In this document: piece after piece, positions 35,147-47,981 of the stretch
How the letters are laid out: every line of letters begins with the position of its first letter
How positions within the stretch are numbered: position 1 is the stretch's first letter
Source: Leptospira interrogans
GTDB lineage: Bacteria > Spirochaetota > Leptospiria > Leptospirales > Leptospiraceae
Direction: 5' to 3'
DNA: 64,000 bases
NCBI RefSeq assembly: GCF_900156205.1
Contig: NZ_FTNA01000009.1
Location: 70,001-134,000 of the forward strand
Notes under the pieces: model-generated
Seen by the model: the letters and a program-made list of their open reading frames with translations, nothing else
Told to the model about the DNA's origin: nothing
Database searches by the model: none
Program-made: the position numbers and the translations under genes

Positions 35147-37060
35147 TTACTGCAGGGAGCACCGGCTGCTTTTACTTGAGCATTGGTTTACCGATGTGCT
35201 AGCTGGATATCCTCCTGTGCCTCTTCTATCACTTCCTTCCCCGGTGCAATTTCTGTTAGATATCATAGAGTCCAACGGATTGTGGTAAAATCTTCCTAAT
35301 TGTAAAGTTGAAAGTCCTATTAGAATATTATTGGGTCCTCTCAGATTTCTAATTATCTGTTCAAAATCTGTAGTGGGTCTTAACGCTGCTCTGTATTCTT
35401 CAAATGTTGCGGTTGCCATGGTTGTTTCAATTACAACTAATCCTTGAGGGGTTCTAAGAATTGGAACCGCATGCCCTCCTCTCGTTCCATCTGGATAAAT
35501 CATTGTCATTAACACTAGCCAAATATTTCCGGGTGGGGAAGTTATGAGTGATCTAATGTGGGATCGTATTTCAGACATAGTGGAGAATTCACGAGTGCGC
35601 CCCCATTCGTACTGAGGTAAGAGATTCATAGCAGATAAGTATCCTAACGTATGGCTTGTGTCAAAGAAATGGTCAAACACTCTGTAAATATCTACTAGCA
35701 ACCTGTCCAAGTGCGGATAACGTTGTTCGAACGAGATAAAAGGGTTTGTATTAGGAGCCGTATTGAAGAAGTAACCTCCACTCTGAAGAGGTCCTTGAGA
35801 ATGATACTCCTGGAGTTCTGCTATCATCTGAAGAGCTTGAAGCATACAAACACCACATACTCCACGTGACGTACGCGAACTTGGATCCGTCCTTGCTATT
35901 TCATAAAGTCTTCTAATCCAAGCCTCAGTTAATTGAAAGTCGGGCGGTAAGGTTCTTTTGGCTTTTTTATGTACAACACTTTCTTTATTACCAGCTGGAC
36001 AATACTGCTCTGTCTTTCCAAGATTAGAAGACGTATAACGTGTCCAATCCAGTAAGCTTTTATCAACTACAAATAAAGAAGTGGGACTATTCTTGGTATC
36101 CGTTTTGACAAAATCAGGCTTAGCCGTATAAGCAACACCCCAATTGCTTCCATATCTAGTAACTCTCAGCGCATTTCCCTTATAATCTGTAATCATTCCT
36201 CCTTGATCAGTTTCAAAAAAGACATTCCAAAAAGTTGGATTTCCCTTGCTTTTACTTTCAAGTGAATCACTACACCATTTCCATTTCACCCAATTCCATT
36301 GATAGTTGTCTACTTGAGAATACATACAGTAGAGAGAACCACTGATTGGATCATACTGAGCGAGATGTCCATTTTCAGGATTGTAGTAGAGAGGAGTTGT
36401 ATTTTTATCCGAACCACCCCAGCGAATAAAATAACGTTCCTGTCCCTCAGTAGTTTGCAAATCCCAGGCTATAGAAGTTTGAATGCTGATATTTCCGGGA
36501 GTGGCTATTGTATTCACCCAATCGTTCATGGAAGGATCTAAAGTATGATTGTATCTATCACCAGAATTTCTAGAGATATAGCCGTACCAATTATAATCCT
36601 TCAATCGGTAAAACCCATTTGCAGTCCAAAAAGAATTGTTTTTTATAATCCATCTCTGTAGAGGATCATTGATCGTACAAGGTCTGAGATGAACATAGTC
36701 CCAGGTTTCTTCTGCTTTAATTACTTTCTCCGGAGCAGTAATACATAACCACGTATTATTGATGTTATACGAAATTCTTTGAAACACGTCGTATCTTGCA
36801 TTCATAACGTGCATTTGCCAACACTGTTCAATTATAATGTAACTTTCACCTCCGCTAAAATTAGGACCGTAACAAAACTTTCCTCCATCGCTTACAATTA
36901 CTTTGATTGGTTTGTCTTTTGGTGGATCGGTAGGTTTTTGAATAACCGAGTATTCAATCTTTGATGAAGCGTGGATATGTGTATGGTCTATACCGTATTT
37001 CAAGTAAGTTATAGTAGCAACTAACAAAATCACTATGATAACTTTCTTCCGATTTCGCAT
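35147..37060 (-). CDS. VM-family secreted toxin (PF07598/DUF1561), full length
   Basis: A 637-residue paralog of the VM protein at 8996. The N-terminus ([20 protein letters not shown]) is a different signal/anchor sequence, but from about residue 40 the lectin half is clearly homologous ([54 protein letters not shown]). The toxin half starts near [10 protein letters not shown] (353) and keeps GVCGVC (Cys402, Cys405) and [14 protein letters not shown] (His530). A basic KKAKR lies just before the conserved TLPPDF at the half boundary. AGAGGAG lies 7-13 nt before the ATG. From memory this corresponds to LA_0620. Flanked on both sides by repeats. Confidence 0.93.
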   Translation of the reverse strand: MRNRKKVIIVILLVATITYLKYGIDHTHIHASSKIEYSVIQKPTDPPKDKPIKVIVSDGGKFCYGPNFSGGESYIIIEQCWQMHVMNARYDVFQRISYNINNTWLCITAPEKVIKAEETWDYVHLRPCTINDPLQRWIIKNNSFWTANGFYRLKDYNWYGYISRNSGDRYNHTLDPSMNDWVNTIATPGNISIQTSIAWDLQTTEGQERYFIRWGGSDKNTTPLYYNPENGHLAQYDPISGSLYCMYSQVDNYQWNWVKWKWCSDSLESKSKGNPTFWNVFFETDQGGMITDYKGNALRVTRYGSNWGVAYTAKPDFVKTDTKNSPTSLFVVDKSLLDWTRYTSSNLGKTEQYCPAGNKESVVHKKAKRTLPPDFQLTEAWIRRLYEIARTDPSSRTSRGVCGVCMLQALQMIAELQEYHSQGPLQSGGYFFNTAPNTNPFISFEQRYPHLDRLLVDIYRVFDHFFDTSHTLGYLSAMNLLPQYEWGRTREFSTMSEIRSHIRSLITSPPGNIWLVLMTMIYPDGTRGGHAVPILRTPQGLVVIETTMATATFEEYRAALRPTTDFEQIIRNLRGPNNILIGLSTLQLGRFYHNPLDSMISNRNCTGEGSDRRGTGGYPASTSVNQCSSKSSRCSLQ

Positions 37061-37085
37061 TTTTTAACTCCTCTTTTTAAATTAC

Positions 37086-37165
37086 TGCTCTCTATAAATT
37101 GTGTATCTTTTAAATTTTTATCGCAAAACACTATTTCAGTGCAAAATATTAGGTGTTTTGCGATA
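37086..37165 (+). repeat. Family C dispersed repeat, copy C3
   Basis: CTGCTCTCTATAAATTGTG then ATCGCAAAACACTATTTC and GCAAAATATTAGGTGTTTT. Lies just upstream of the third VM gene's ribosome binding site. Confidence 0.55.
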
Positions 37166-37461
37166 TGACATAACAATACGCGATTGTAAGTATATAAAAT
37201 AAATATAATGTTTATAGCAAATTTTATATGAACCCGTTTTGCTACAAGTTGATAAATAGAGCTATCGGATTGAGTGAAAAATGAATTGTAGTGTTTTTCT
37301 AAATCATAGATTCAATCTCCAAACTTTATAATCAGTATCTTTAGATTATGTTTGTTATACAAAACTAAATTATATATAAACTTGTTATAATATACATTTT
37401 AAAACGCCACGAAGTTTGATGAATCCATGTTTAGATGCTCTATTGTAGAATTCTGAACAAT

Positions 37462-37561
37462 AGAATTGTTGAAAAATTAATTCTTTGTCTTGTTTCTGTT
37501 TTATGAAATGGTTGATTAAAGCGGTTTTATTAATCGCTACTACGAATTTTTCAACAACTCT
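37462..37561 (-). repeat. Family B element, copy B7
   Basis: AGAATTGTTGAAAAATTAAT and CGAATTTTTCAACAACTCT ends; core AAATGGTTGATTAAAGCGG. Confidence 0.75.
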
Positions 37562-38018
37562 AATAAAAAAGAAATAGATCAGAATTATTAAATTTTTTCC
37601 ATCATTTTTACCTTTGATTCTTCTTTTTTTACTCTTTAGTGAAAGCAAGTTTGCATTAATTAGGATATTTGAATGATAGTTCGTTTATTTCGAGCATATA
37701 TATAGATTATATATGTTAAGATTTTTTAACTATGAAGGTTGATTTGGTTTTAATTTAGTATTAGTGATTCGATAAATGAAAATTTATAAAATTACTAATC
37801 GGAGGTCTGAAAATAATATTACCATAAATTGTTTCAAAAGTTAGAATATACAACTTACTCAAAACGCTTAACAATTTCGGATTGGACGCAATTTTTGAGG
37901 ACTTCTATATTTTTGTAAAATCGACGGTTCATTTTATACCGTTTTCATGCGTCTGAGTAGTAATTACTGCTAAATTCAGTGGATAAAAAAATACGAGTTT
38001 GAATTTTATTTGATATTA

Positions 38019-38119
38019 AGGTTGTTGAAAAATTCCATAGTGAAGATTTATAAAATTGCTTCAATTGTCCGTTTCAATACAATGAAAACAGATCAAGAAT
38101 TAATTTTTCAACAACTCTA
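38019..38119 (+). repeat. Family B element, copy B8
   Basis: AGGTTGTTGAAAAATTCC and AATTAATTTTTCAACAACTCT ends; core TTCAATTGTCCGTTTCAAT. Confidence 0.75.
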
Positions 38120-38764
38120 TTTTTAAAATGGCTGTTTATATATCTTCTGCAAAATAATAGAAAATTTATCGGACGATACATCTCAATGATCTTGTGAAAG
38201 ACTCTTTTGTCAAAAAAGTCCAGAAATGTTTATCTAAATTAGATAATAATAAAGTTTTAATTTATGGGTAGATATTTGCTGAAATTAATCTTTGGCGAAA
38301 AAGATTAGTTTGTTTTTAAGAGCCCAGCTTGGTTTATAAGAGATTTATGATTGTATAATTGGAAGTACTAAAATTTACTCATTTACCAACCTGGATTATT
38401 CAAAATTAACGATTGATTTTACAAATATATAGAAGTTCTTATAATTGTGCGTAGCCCCATTTTATGTTCTTTTTAGAGTAAATCTTACATTCTAACTTTA
38501 AAACAAGTACATTGAATTGGGTGATTGAGTTTCCATACTTTAGAGATAAATATCAAGAATTGATCATTTCAAACTTTTGTAGTAGTTTTTGCAATTCAGT
38601 TTAGAATATATGAGCTCGAGAAAGTTCAATGTTTATTCTTTTCATTTTAAAATTCATTCCAGAAAATCTAAAAATGTAGGAGCTCTTACAATTTTACAGT
38701 TTAAATTCTAAGAATGTAAGAACTATTACAAACATAGTCCTATTATTCATAATTATATAATAAA

Positions 38765-38838
38765 GTACCTAATATTTTGTATGGAACTAGCGTTTTGTGA
38801 TAAAATTAGCGGTACTCAATTTTATAGAGATCAGTAAT
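38765..38838 (-). repeat. Family C dispersed repeat, copy C4
   Basis: GCGTTTTGTGATAAAATTAG then GGTACTCAATTTTATAGAGATC, the reverse complement of the C2 pattern. Confidence 0.55.
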
Positions 38839-39056
38839 TCCACTCGATACAAAATCTGTAGAGCTAACGCAAAAAAATTAAGGCAGACACACATCAAAAT
38901 CTTTATGTTTTCGAAAAAATTTAGGTTCATTTTTTTGAGTACCATTTTATATATCTTTATAATAAACATTTACAGAAATTAGTTCGATCAATTGTGGAGA
39001 AGATTAAATGAAATTGTTTGATCATAGAATGAAAAAAATATTTACGAGTTAATCAA

Positions 39057-39340
39057 GATAACCAACCCCACAAGTTGAATAGGATTTTAGAATGAGAAGG
39101 ATTAAAAAAGCACATTTTTCAAGTGTTCCGACAAGAATGAGTTTTTTTACTTGCAAAAAGTATGTTTTTCTGATAGAGGAAAATTTTCCGAACCTTACCA
39201 CCTCCACCCAAAAATAGGGAAAACTCAACACAACGCTTTCCTATGGGTCGCGTTGTGGTGTGGGAACTAAGTTTTACAGAGGATTTGTCGTAATTCCGAC
39301 AGATTTATATTGAGATCAAATACTTGTGGGGTTGGTGATG
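39057..39340 (+). mobile_element. Family A non-autonomous element, copy A2, with 9-bp target duplication
   Basis: 284 bp. Ends GATAACCAACCCCACAAG and CTTGTGGGGTTGGTGATG are inverted repeats. GTTAATCAA occurs immediately on both sides (39048-39056 and 39341-39349), a 9-bp direct repeat as left by transposition. Interior has one copy of the AACGC...GCGTTG unit. No coding capacity. Confidence 0.75.
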
Positions 39341-39454
39341 GTTAATCAAGGATAGTTTAAGAGTATTTGAATTTTTAAGTTTCTTTTAAAAAGAGGCTGA
39401 CTTTAGGACAAAATTTTATATTTATAGTTTAACCGAACATTCTATAACAATCGA

Positions 39455-41350
39455 ATGTTTACGATTTCAAATCCAATGAATTCAGAACAGAAACAACATA
39501 TTCAAAATTTAGAATATACTCTCAAAAAAAAGTGGGGATTATCCAAATTTAGATCCGGACAAAAAAACGCGATTGAATCTTTGATGGCTGGGAAAGATAC
39601 GTTAGCTATTCTTCCAACGGGAGGAGGAAAATCTCTCATATATCAATTTCCGGCGGTTTTGGATGAAACCTCATTGACACTTGTAATTTCTCCTTTAATC
39701 GCATTGATGAAAGATCAGGTAGATTCACTCAAGGCAAAAGGAATCGCGGCGGAATACTGCAACTCCACTCAAGACGATCTAGAGCAACTGAGAATTTTAA
39801 GTAGGGCCGTTACCGGTAAAATCCGAATTTTATATCTTTCACCCGAAAAGGCGCTTGGAAGACAGGTGCTTGAAATTCTTCCAAAATTTCCTTTGGCAAG
39901 AATTGCCGTAGACGAAGCGCATTGTGTATCCCAATGGGGACACGATTTTAGACCCGAATATAGAAAGATACATGAACTTAGGGAAAAGTATCCGAAATCG
40001 ATACCGGTAATTGCGTTAACCGCCACGGCTACGTCTAGAGTTATCAAGGACATATCAGATTCGTTAGGACTCAAAAATCCAATATTGATCAAGGGAAGTT
40101 TTTATAGGGAAAATCTTAGTTTTTCGGTTCGTTTTCCTCAAAACGAAATTTCAAGAGAAAACGAACTTTTGAAACTTTTGGCCCAAGGAAACTTTCAAAA
40201 AATCTCAAGTGGAAGAGCGATCGTCTACTGTGCAACTAGACAAAAAGTAGAATCAGTTTATGGTTTTCTAAAGAAGAATGGATTCAAAGTTGGTAAATAT
40301 CACGCGGGAAGAACCGATTCCAGTAGAGAAAGGGCACAGGATGGATATAACAACGGAAAGACAAATATTCTAGTGGCGACTAACGCGTTTGGAATGGGAT
40401 TGGATCAACCGGATGTTCGTTTGGTGATTCATTATCAAATACCAGCTTCTTTGGAAAGTTATTATCAAGAAGCGGGAAGAGCAGGAAGGGACGGAAAACC
40501 TTCTGACTGTATTCTTTTTTATCATCCTTCCGATCTTGTGACACAAGGTTTTATAATAGGAAAGGAAAACAATCGAAAAGGAGGAGAAACGTTACTCTCC
40601 CATTTAAAAGAATATTCCATTGCTAACAAATGCAGACAACAAGCTCTTTGTTCTTACTTTGGCGAAGAGATCTTACCTTGCAAAATCTGTGACATCTGTT
40701 TAGAAAAAGAATCCGTAGAATCTAATTTTGCAGACGAAAGAAATCAGTTTTTGGAAAGAGAAAAAACCAAACGATTAAAACAAGAAGTAAAAGAAAGATA
40801 TAGTTTTTCAAAGGAAGAATTAGAAACGATTGAAAAAGTATTAGAACAAATTCCAGGTAAGTTCGGTAAAAGAATGATCGTAGGAATATTGCGTGGTTCT
40901 AGGTCGAACGAAATTCTGAGAAAAAAATTGGATCGTTTAATCGGATACGGTTCTTTACGTTCTGTTGCGGAAGAAGCGATTCTAAAAATTTTGGACGAAT
41001 GGATTTCAGAAAAAAAGGTAAAGATCGTAGGAGACAAATATCCTAAATTGATTCTTTCTTCTACGGTAATTCTCAAGGTTCCCCGTAAGAAAAAAAGTTT
41101 GGATGTAGAAAGCGAAAAAAAAGTAATTCCCGCCAAAAACTTGATTCAAGAATTAAAAAACTTTCGAGACAGAGAAGCCAGAAGAAGAAAATGGAAAAAG
41201 TTTATGGTACTTCAAAATCCTGTTATTGTTCAAATAGCAAAGGTTATGCCGGAAACTCCTGAAGAATTATCTTGTGTAAAAGGAATGGGCGTTGCTAAGG
41301 TAGAAAAATTCGGCAATGATATTTTAAGAATATTAGAAAAATGGAAATAG
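39455..41350 (+). CDS. recQ: RecQ-family ATP-dependent DNA helicase
   Basis: A 631-residue 3'-5' superfamily-2 DNA helicase. Visible motifs: motif 0 [14 protein letters not shown], motif I LPTGGGKS, motif II DEAH with the RecQ aromatic loop in [18 protein letters not shown], motif III LTATAT, and motifs V/VI ([30 protein letters not shown]). The zinc-binding region has [12 protein letters not shown]...CKICDIC. An RQC-like winged-helix part follows ([19 protein letters not shown]), and the end is an HRDC-like segment ([22 protein letters not shown]). Acts in recombination and replication-fork repair. Length is close to E. coli RecQ. An alternative start is the Met at codon 8. Confidence 0.92.
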   Translation: MFTISNPMNSEQKQHIQNLEYTLKKKWGLSKFRSGQKNAIESLMAGKDTLAILPTGGGKSLIYQFPAVLDETSLTLVISPLIALMKDQVDSLKAKGIAAEYCNSTQDDLEQLRILSRAVTGKIRILYLSPEKALGRQVLEILPKFPLARIAVDEAHCVSQWGHDFRPEYRKIHELREKYPKSIPVIALTATATSRVIKDISDSLGLKNPILIKGSFYRENLSFSVRFPQNEISRENELLKLLAQGNFQKISSGRAIVYCATRQKVESVYGFLKKNGFKVGKYHAGRTDSSRERAQDGYNNGKTNILVATNAFGMGLDQPDVRLVIHYQIPASLESYYQEAGRAGRDGKPSDCILFYHPSDLVTQGFIIGKENNRKGGETLLSHLKEYSIANKCRQQALCSYFGEEILPCKICDICLEKESVESNFADERNQFLEREKTKRLKQEVKERYSFSKEELETIEKVLEQIPGKFGKRMIVGILRGSRSNEILRKKLDRLIGYGSLRSVAEEAILKILDEWISEKKVKIVGDKYPKLILSSTVILKVPRKKKSLDVESEKKVIPAKNLIQELKNFRDREARRRKWKKFMVLQNPVIVQIAKVMPETPEELSCVKGMGVAKVEKFGNDILRILEKWK

Positions 41351-41744
41351 AAAATATAATTCTGTAAAATAAATTTATAATTCAAAGATGGTGGAATAAC
41401 AACGATTTCTGTAGAAATTCTATTTTATTGATTCTATATATTGAAATATTATAAATTTAAAAAACCGCTTAGGCCCGAATTTTAAATATTAATTATATGG
41501 CTCTGAGTAGAAAGTTATTTTAGGGCCATCTATAAAATTCAAAAAGAATCGTCGCTCAATCAAATTTTTGAATCAGTTATCGCTTTGTGACTATCAACAA
41601 GAATGAAAAAACTATTTAATATAGGTTCTTGCAAAAATAGAATTTTTGTAGAATTGAAAGAAGATAGATTTATAATAAATCAATTTTCTTTCTAAATGAG
41701 TTTTAGAATATTAAGTTTTTTAAATTTACTATTTTGATGAATGA

Positions 41745-41882
41745 ATCGGGCGTGCCTCCGCGCTCAAAATTTTTAAAAAAATATTTTCTGGTTTTGGCGC
41801 GGAGTCGCGTGTTTACGGGCTCGCGGATTTCCGCTCGTTCTCTACGAGAACGCTTCGCGCCCTCCAACCCGCTCACGCGAAA
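41745..41882. repeat. GC-rich palindromic patch
   Basis: Much richer in G+C than its surroundings. Contains the inverted pair CTCCGCGC (41756-41763) / GCGCGGAG (41797-41804) and a tight hairpin CGTTCTC-TAC-GAGAACG (41836-41852). The 9-mer GGCGTGCCT at its left edge also occurs at the first bases of the window (9-17), suggesting a dispersed element. Confidence 0.5.
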
Positions 41883-42068
41883 ATAAAACAGTAAAAACTG
41901 AAATTGCTGGTTTATAGAAAAAGATGTGATGGATTTGAAAAAAAACTATGTTAGCTCTAAATAACATGAGTTCGGTATAAGAAAAACTAAGAAAATTTTT
42001 TACTCAGAAGTATATAATAAAGCTTCAGTATTTTACGCGAACTAAGGCTTGCGATAAAAATTAAAAGT

Positions 42069-42170
42069 AGATTGTTGAAAAATTAATTCTCCATCGGTTT
42101 CCGTTGGATGGAAATGATCGATTGAAGCGGTTTTGTTAAACTCTACTATGGAATTTTTTCAACAACTCTA
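42069..42170 (-). repeat. Family B element, copy B9
   Basis: AGATTGTTGAAAAATTAATT and GGAATTTTTTCAACAACTCT ends; core TGGAAATGATCGATTGAAG. Confidence 0.75.
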
Positions 42171-42344
42171 ATGAAAATCGTAAAACGGCGATTTGATGAA
42201 GAAAATTGATATTGAGAAAGTTATATTCGGATTTTGTAGAGATTCCCTTATAAAAAAATGAATTCAGAGGATGGGATGGATTCTTATACGTTTTTTGAGC
42301 TTATGTGAAAAGTTGATAAAGGCTAGAAGCTATATATTTCTTAA

Positions 42345-42450
42345 GACGGAAAAAAAGGGGACGGTGTAACTTTCGTCCCCCGTCCATTTTAAAGTGAAAA
42401 TTCGCAGTGGAAGACACAACCAGGGAGGTTGTAGTCCATCCATTGAAAAG
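42345..42450 (+). promoter_or_regulatory. Structured 5' region of unknown type
   Basis: Two hairpins in an otherwise AT-rich spacer: GGGGACG (42357-42363) with CGTCCCC (42374-42380), and ACAACC/GGTTGT around 42417-42433. It could be a leader RNA of the glycosyltransferase mRNA or the end of a small RNA. It does not match any riboswitch consensus I know. Confidence 0.3.
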
Positions 42451-42578
42451 TATCGGCAAGGGGAGTTCCTACATTAGGCTTCTGAATAAAAAATAAAGGA
42501 CCAAATTAAAAAACTAAAAAATTTATGCAGTGCAAAATCTTTGACTTTTAACGAGAAGAATATTTCCTGGCTATCATT

Positions 42579-44129
42579 ATGCTGACCGTCGTAACTATAT
42601 TGTTTCTGGCTATTTATGGGATCGACATAGTCGCTCTCTTTTTCTTTGGGATTCATACCTATATCATGGTATACCTTTATAAAAAGAACCATACATATTG
42701 TGAATCCGAGCCAGACAAAATTTTAGACATCAACAATCCAAATCTGCCAGTAGTGACTGTGCAATTACCGATTTTCAACGAATATTATGTAGTGGACCGA
42801 TTGATTGAAACAACTGTCGCACTTAAATATCCGAAAGATAAACTTGAAATACAACTTTTAGATGATTCTACAGACGAGACTGTCGAAAAGTCTAGAAATC
42901 TAATCAACCATTATAAATCACTTGGATTTGACATTCATCATCTTCATCGATCAGGGGCGGAGCGTACCGGACACAAGGCCGGGGCTTTAGAAGCGGGGAT
43001 GAAAGTTGCTAGAGGAGAATACATCGCAATTTTTGACGCGGACTTTATGCCGAATCCTGATTTCTTAATTAAAACCGTGCCATATTTTGATGATCCTCAG
43101 ATTGGAATGGTACAAGTTCGTTGGGGACATATCAACGCGGACTATAATGTTCTTACCAAAGCACAATCTTTTGGAATCGATGGACATTTTATGATCGAGC
43201 AGGTTGCCAGAAATGGATCTCATCTTTGGATGAATTTCAATGGGACTGCTGGAATTTGGAAAAAAGAATGTATTATTGATTCCGGTGGATGGGAACACGA
43301 TACTCTTACGGAAGATTTTGATCTTTCTTACCGCGCAGAAATGAAGGGATGGAAATTCCGCTATTTTAAAGATATTGAATGTAAGGCCGAGATTCCAGCA
43401 ATGATTTCTGCGTATAAATCACAGCAATTCCGTTGGTGTAAAGGTTCTATACAAACTGCCGTCAAGTTGCTTCCAAGAATTCTTCGTGCAGATCTTCCTT
43501 GGAGAATTAAGTCAGAGGCGATTGTTCACTTAATTAATTATTCGGTTCATCCTTTAATGGTGATCAATATACTTTTCAGTGCTCCTTTGTTGCTGATGGA
43601 CTACTGGTCTGGTTTCAGCTTCTATGATTTACCAATTGAAATTTTAATGGGAACTGCGGCAATTTTATCGGTAGGATCTGTCGGTCCTATGATCTTCTAT
43701 GCGTATTCTCAGAAAATTCTTCATAAAGATTGGAAAAAAAGAATGTTATATCTTCCAATTTTAATTATGATCGGAACTGGAATTGCGATTGTAAACACAA
43801 GAGCTTGGTTAGAAGCGATACTTGGGATTCAATCTTCATTCAAACGTACTCCTAAACTTAAGATCGAAAAGAATACGGATATATTGAAAGAAAGACTGAA
43901 ATATACTGTGCCTTTGGATTTTCATGTGGTGCTTGAATTTCTAATGGGGTTTTATTGTATTGGGACCGTTTTTCTTTCTTTTGCACTCGGAAAGCCTCAG
44001 ATTGTAGGTTTCTTAATGATTTATGCACTCGGATTTTTCTATGTGGGATATTTATCTTTGAAAGATGCACTCTGGAAATTGGGAGCTTCTAAGCAAGAAT
44101 CTGCAAAAGAACTTTCTACCCAGGCATAA
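42579..44129 (+). CDS. Membrane glycosyltransferase, GT2 cellulose-synthase-like
   Basis: A 516-residue processive-type family 2 glycosyltransferase. One N-terminal membrane helix (about 5-34) precedes the GT-A domain with the D,D,D,QxxRW set: Asp95-Asp96 (LLDDSTDET), Asp153xAsp155 (FDADFMP), TED at 244-246 (TEDFDLSYRAEMKGW), and QQFRW at 282-286. At least four C-terminal membrane helices follow. The pattern is closest to the CESA-like/CSLA (beta-mannan or glucan synthase) subgroup. It may make an exported polysaccharide or a glycolipid. Single gene with its own terminator. Confidence 0.88.
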   Translation: MLTVVTILFLAIYGIDIVALFFFGIHTYIMVYLYKKNHTYCESEPDKILDINNPNLPVVTVQLPIFNEYYVVDRLIETTVALKYPKDKLEIQLLDDSTDETVEKSRNLINHYKSLGFDIHHLHRSGAERTGHKAGALEAGMKVARGEYIAIFDADFMPNPDFLIKTVPYFDDPQIGMVQVRWGHINADYNVLTKAQSFGIDGHFMIEQVARNGSHLWMNFNGTAGIWKKECIIDSGGWEHDTLTEDFDLSYRAEMKGWKFRYFKDIECKAEIPAMISAYKSQQFRWCKGSIQTAVKLLPRILRADLPWRIKSEAIVHLINYSVHPLMVINILFSAPLLLMDYWSGFSFYDLPIEILMGTAAILSVGSVGPMIFYAYSQKILHKDWKKRMLYLPILIMIGTGIAIVNTRAWLEAILGIQSSFKRTPKLKIEKNTDILKERLKYTVPLDFHVVLEFLMGFYCIGTVFLSFALGKPQIVGFLMIYALGFFYVGYLSLKDALWKLGASKQESAKELSTQA

Positions 44130-44140
44130 GGATAAAAACA

Positions 44141-44178
44141 AAACAAGGCTAAAGAGCTTTTTTTAGCTTTGTTTTTTT
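44141..44178 (+). terminator. Intrinsic terminator of the glycosyltransferase gene
   Basis: A 13-bp stem with one G-T pair (AAACAAGGCTAAA at 44141-44153 with TTTAGCTTTGTTT at 44162-44174) followed by a T run to 44178, 12 bp after the stop codon. Confidence 0.85.
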
Positions 44179-45106
44179 GAAAAGAAAATCAGTTTTTTCC
44201 ATAAATCGGCCTCTATTAAAATTCAAAAAGAATTATCGCCTAATCAAATTTTTGTATGAAATTGCAGTTTTGTGACCATTACGAAAATGAAAGACCTATT
44301 TTAACACGAGTTCGGTTAAGAAAGAATTTTCTAAAAGTATGAGTTTCTACAATCTTAGAATTTGTTTGTAAAATCCTGATTTGCAGTAGTTCCCACATTT
44401 TACAGATAAACCTAAGTTTTATGTGAGTTCCTAGACTACGACAGATTCAACTGTTATAAATTTCTGTTTTTTAATTTGCAGTAGTTCCCACATTTTAGGA
44501 ATTGATTTGTGAAGTTCACGATTTTTTTTTCAGAAAAATGAATCATGGATTCCTCACGTTGAATCCACTTTATTTTATAAAGGTTTCCTGAGTGTAAAAC
44601 TTGATGTAAGAAGTTCGTTTTATAAAAACTGATTTTTCTGTGAAAATAAAATGTGGGAACTCTCACAAATTCAGGTTTTACAGTAAAATGTGGGAACTAC
44701 CACAAATTCAGATCTCACAATAAAACTTTGAAAAACACAGTCAATTTCTCCCAAAATGGCGGTAAGAATAAAATGTAAAAACTACTGTTTTTTAGAAAAA
44801 ATTCCCTTATTTCTCTATTAAAATTCATAATGAACCCTAAGCATTTTTCTAAATCTACAAGGGAATCCAGATTATAGCCGATGACTCGTTTATAGTAAAA
44901 CGTAGAGTTTCCACATTTTTATGGCGGGAATCCATAAAACGTTATATTTTATAAAAAAATAGAAACGTATAATAGTTTTCAATTGAAAAGACTTTTCTTG
45001 CCAATCTTTGATGAAACTCAGAATTGAAAGCTCTAAGGCTTATGCTTGACTTTGCACTTTTTTCTGAAAAATTGACAAAAAACCGTTACTTTTTATAGGA
45101 ACCCGA
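44179..45106. other. Intergenic repeat region
   Basis: About 930 bp. Dense TGTGGGAACT / AGTTCCCACA motifs between 44340 and 44710; no gene. The promoter of the following operon must lie near 45000-45100; TTGACT (about 45047) and TTGACA (45072) are visible. Confidence 0.5.
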
Positions 45107-45388
<282 letters not shown>

Positions 45389-45394
45389 AGAGTT

Positions 45395-46547
45395 TTGAAG
45401 CCCTCCGCTTTTACCCTCAAACCAGGATTGGTCCACGGAAAATTTTCTCGTAAAACCGTCCTGGAAGAACCATTCACATTATTTCCCGAATCGGGAGCCC
45501 TCTATTTAAAAGAATTTCCCACTCGAGTATTTGCAGGAGAACCACTCGTTAGGCAGTCTGTCGGAACACTTTTGTCTCCTGTCGATGGAATTGCGAGTCT
45601 CATTCAGGGAGAACATTCCACAAAGATTCGAATCGTACAAGACGGAAGTTTTCAATTATCCAGTGAAACCAGAATTGATTCTTCTTTGAAATTAGACCAA
45701 GCCTTACAGAGAATGGACGAACTCGGACTTGTCTCTCTCGATTTTTCGAATACAACTTTATCTTCTCTTTTTAAAACGTTTTGCTCCACTTTGATTGTAC
45801 TTTCCCCATATACTAAAACCCAGTCGGTCGATTTTCAAAAAATTCTTTTAGAAGAATGCAGAGAACTGCATATTCGATTTTTAGAATATTTGAAAGTATG
45901 GTTTCCGGAAGCTTCCGTTAAAGATTATATACTGTTTCCGGTACCTTTTCGAAAATACGAATACCCACTAGGATACCCGCAGTATTTTGTAAAAAAGGCT
46001 TTGTCTGAAAATGTATTCCAAAAGGAAAAAATTCTTTATCTCGGACCCGAAACTCTTTATCATCTCTACAGAGCCTTATTCAAAAAAATTCCATATATAG
46101 AAAGGAATATTACGATTTATTATGTGGGAAAAAATGGCGGTCTTAAAAAAGAGGAATCTCCGATTAAGCTCAGAGACGGCCAAAGTCTTGGCTTTTTACT
46201 TTCTGAAAAAAAGAAAGAGTATCCTAACTTCACTTTCAATTCCTTTTTTGACGGGGGGGAATTTCATTCTTCATCCGAGGAATATTTCTTAGATATTTAT
46301 AAACATCATTCTATTATATTCGTTTCTGGTAAAATTCAGGAGCGGAATGAACTTCCTTGTATCGAATGTGGAGAATGCACTTATAATTGTCCTTTAGAAT
46401 GTAATCCTATTTCTCTTGTTAATGGACAGGGAAAATTTTTTGCAGACGCTTGTATCGAATGCGGGATCTGTACTTACCTTTGCCCTTCTGGAATTTCTAT
46501 CAGAAATAAAATCCGAGAAGTAAAAAGTAGAACCCAGGAAAATCGAA

Positions 46548-46555
<8 letters not shown>
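45395..46555 (+). CDS. RnfC-like iron-sulfur protein
   Basis: A 386-residue protein similar to RnfC/NqrA. N-terminal part has the RnfC hybrid-motif pattern (FTLKPGLVHGKFSRKTVLEEP, VRQSVGTLLSPVDGIASLIQG). The C-terminus has two [4Fe-4S] motifs, CIECGECTYNCPLEC and CIECGICTYLCPSGI (about 333-372). A proper flavin/NADH-binding Rossmann region is hard to see in the middle, which is divergent. Translation starts at TTG 45395, preceded by AAGAG. The stop overlaps the next gene by 8 bp. Function is likely electron transfer at the membrane. Confidence 0.75.
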
Positions 46556-47438
<883 letters not shown>

Positions 47439-47517
47439 TAACTCGAATTGTAATTAGAATGATGATCGTGTATTGTAACAAACGTAGACAACAAAACGAA
47501 AAGTCAGGAGAATGGAT

Positions 47518-47979
<462 letters not shown>

Positions 47980-47981
47980 CC

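Larger units (their letters stand above)
37061..39454. other. 2.4-kb AT-rich intergenic region
   Basis: No gene I can support. Contents: family C copies (37086-37165 and 38765-38838), family B copies (37462-37561 and 38019-38119), a partial family F end (about 37858-37967, TTTTCATGCGTCTGAGTAG), and a family A element (39057-39340) with target duplication. Confidence 0.6.
41351..42578. other. Intergenic region with a GC-rich patch and structured segment
   Basis: 1.2 kb without a gene. It holds a GC-rich island (41745-41882), a family B copy (42069-42170), and a hairpin-rich stretch about 130-240 bp before the glycosyltransferase start (42345-42450). Confidence 0.55.
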
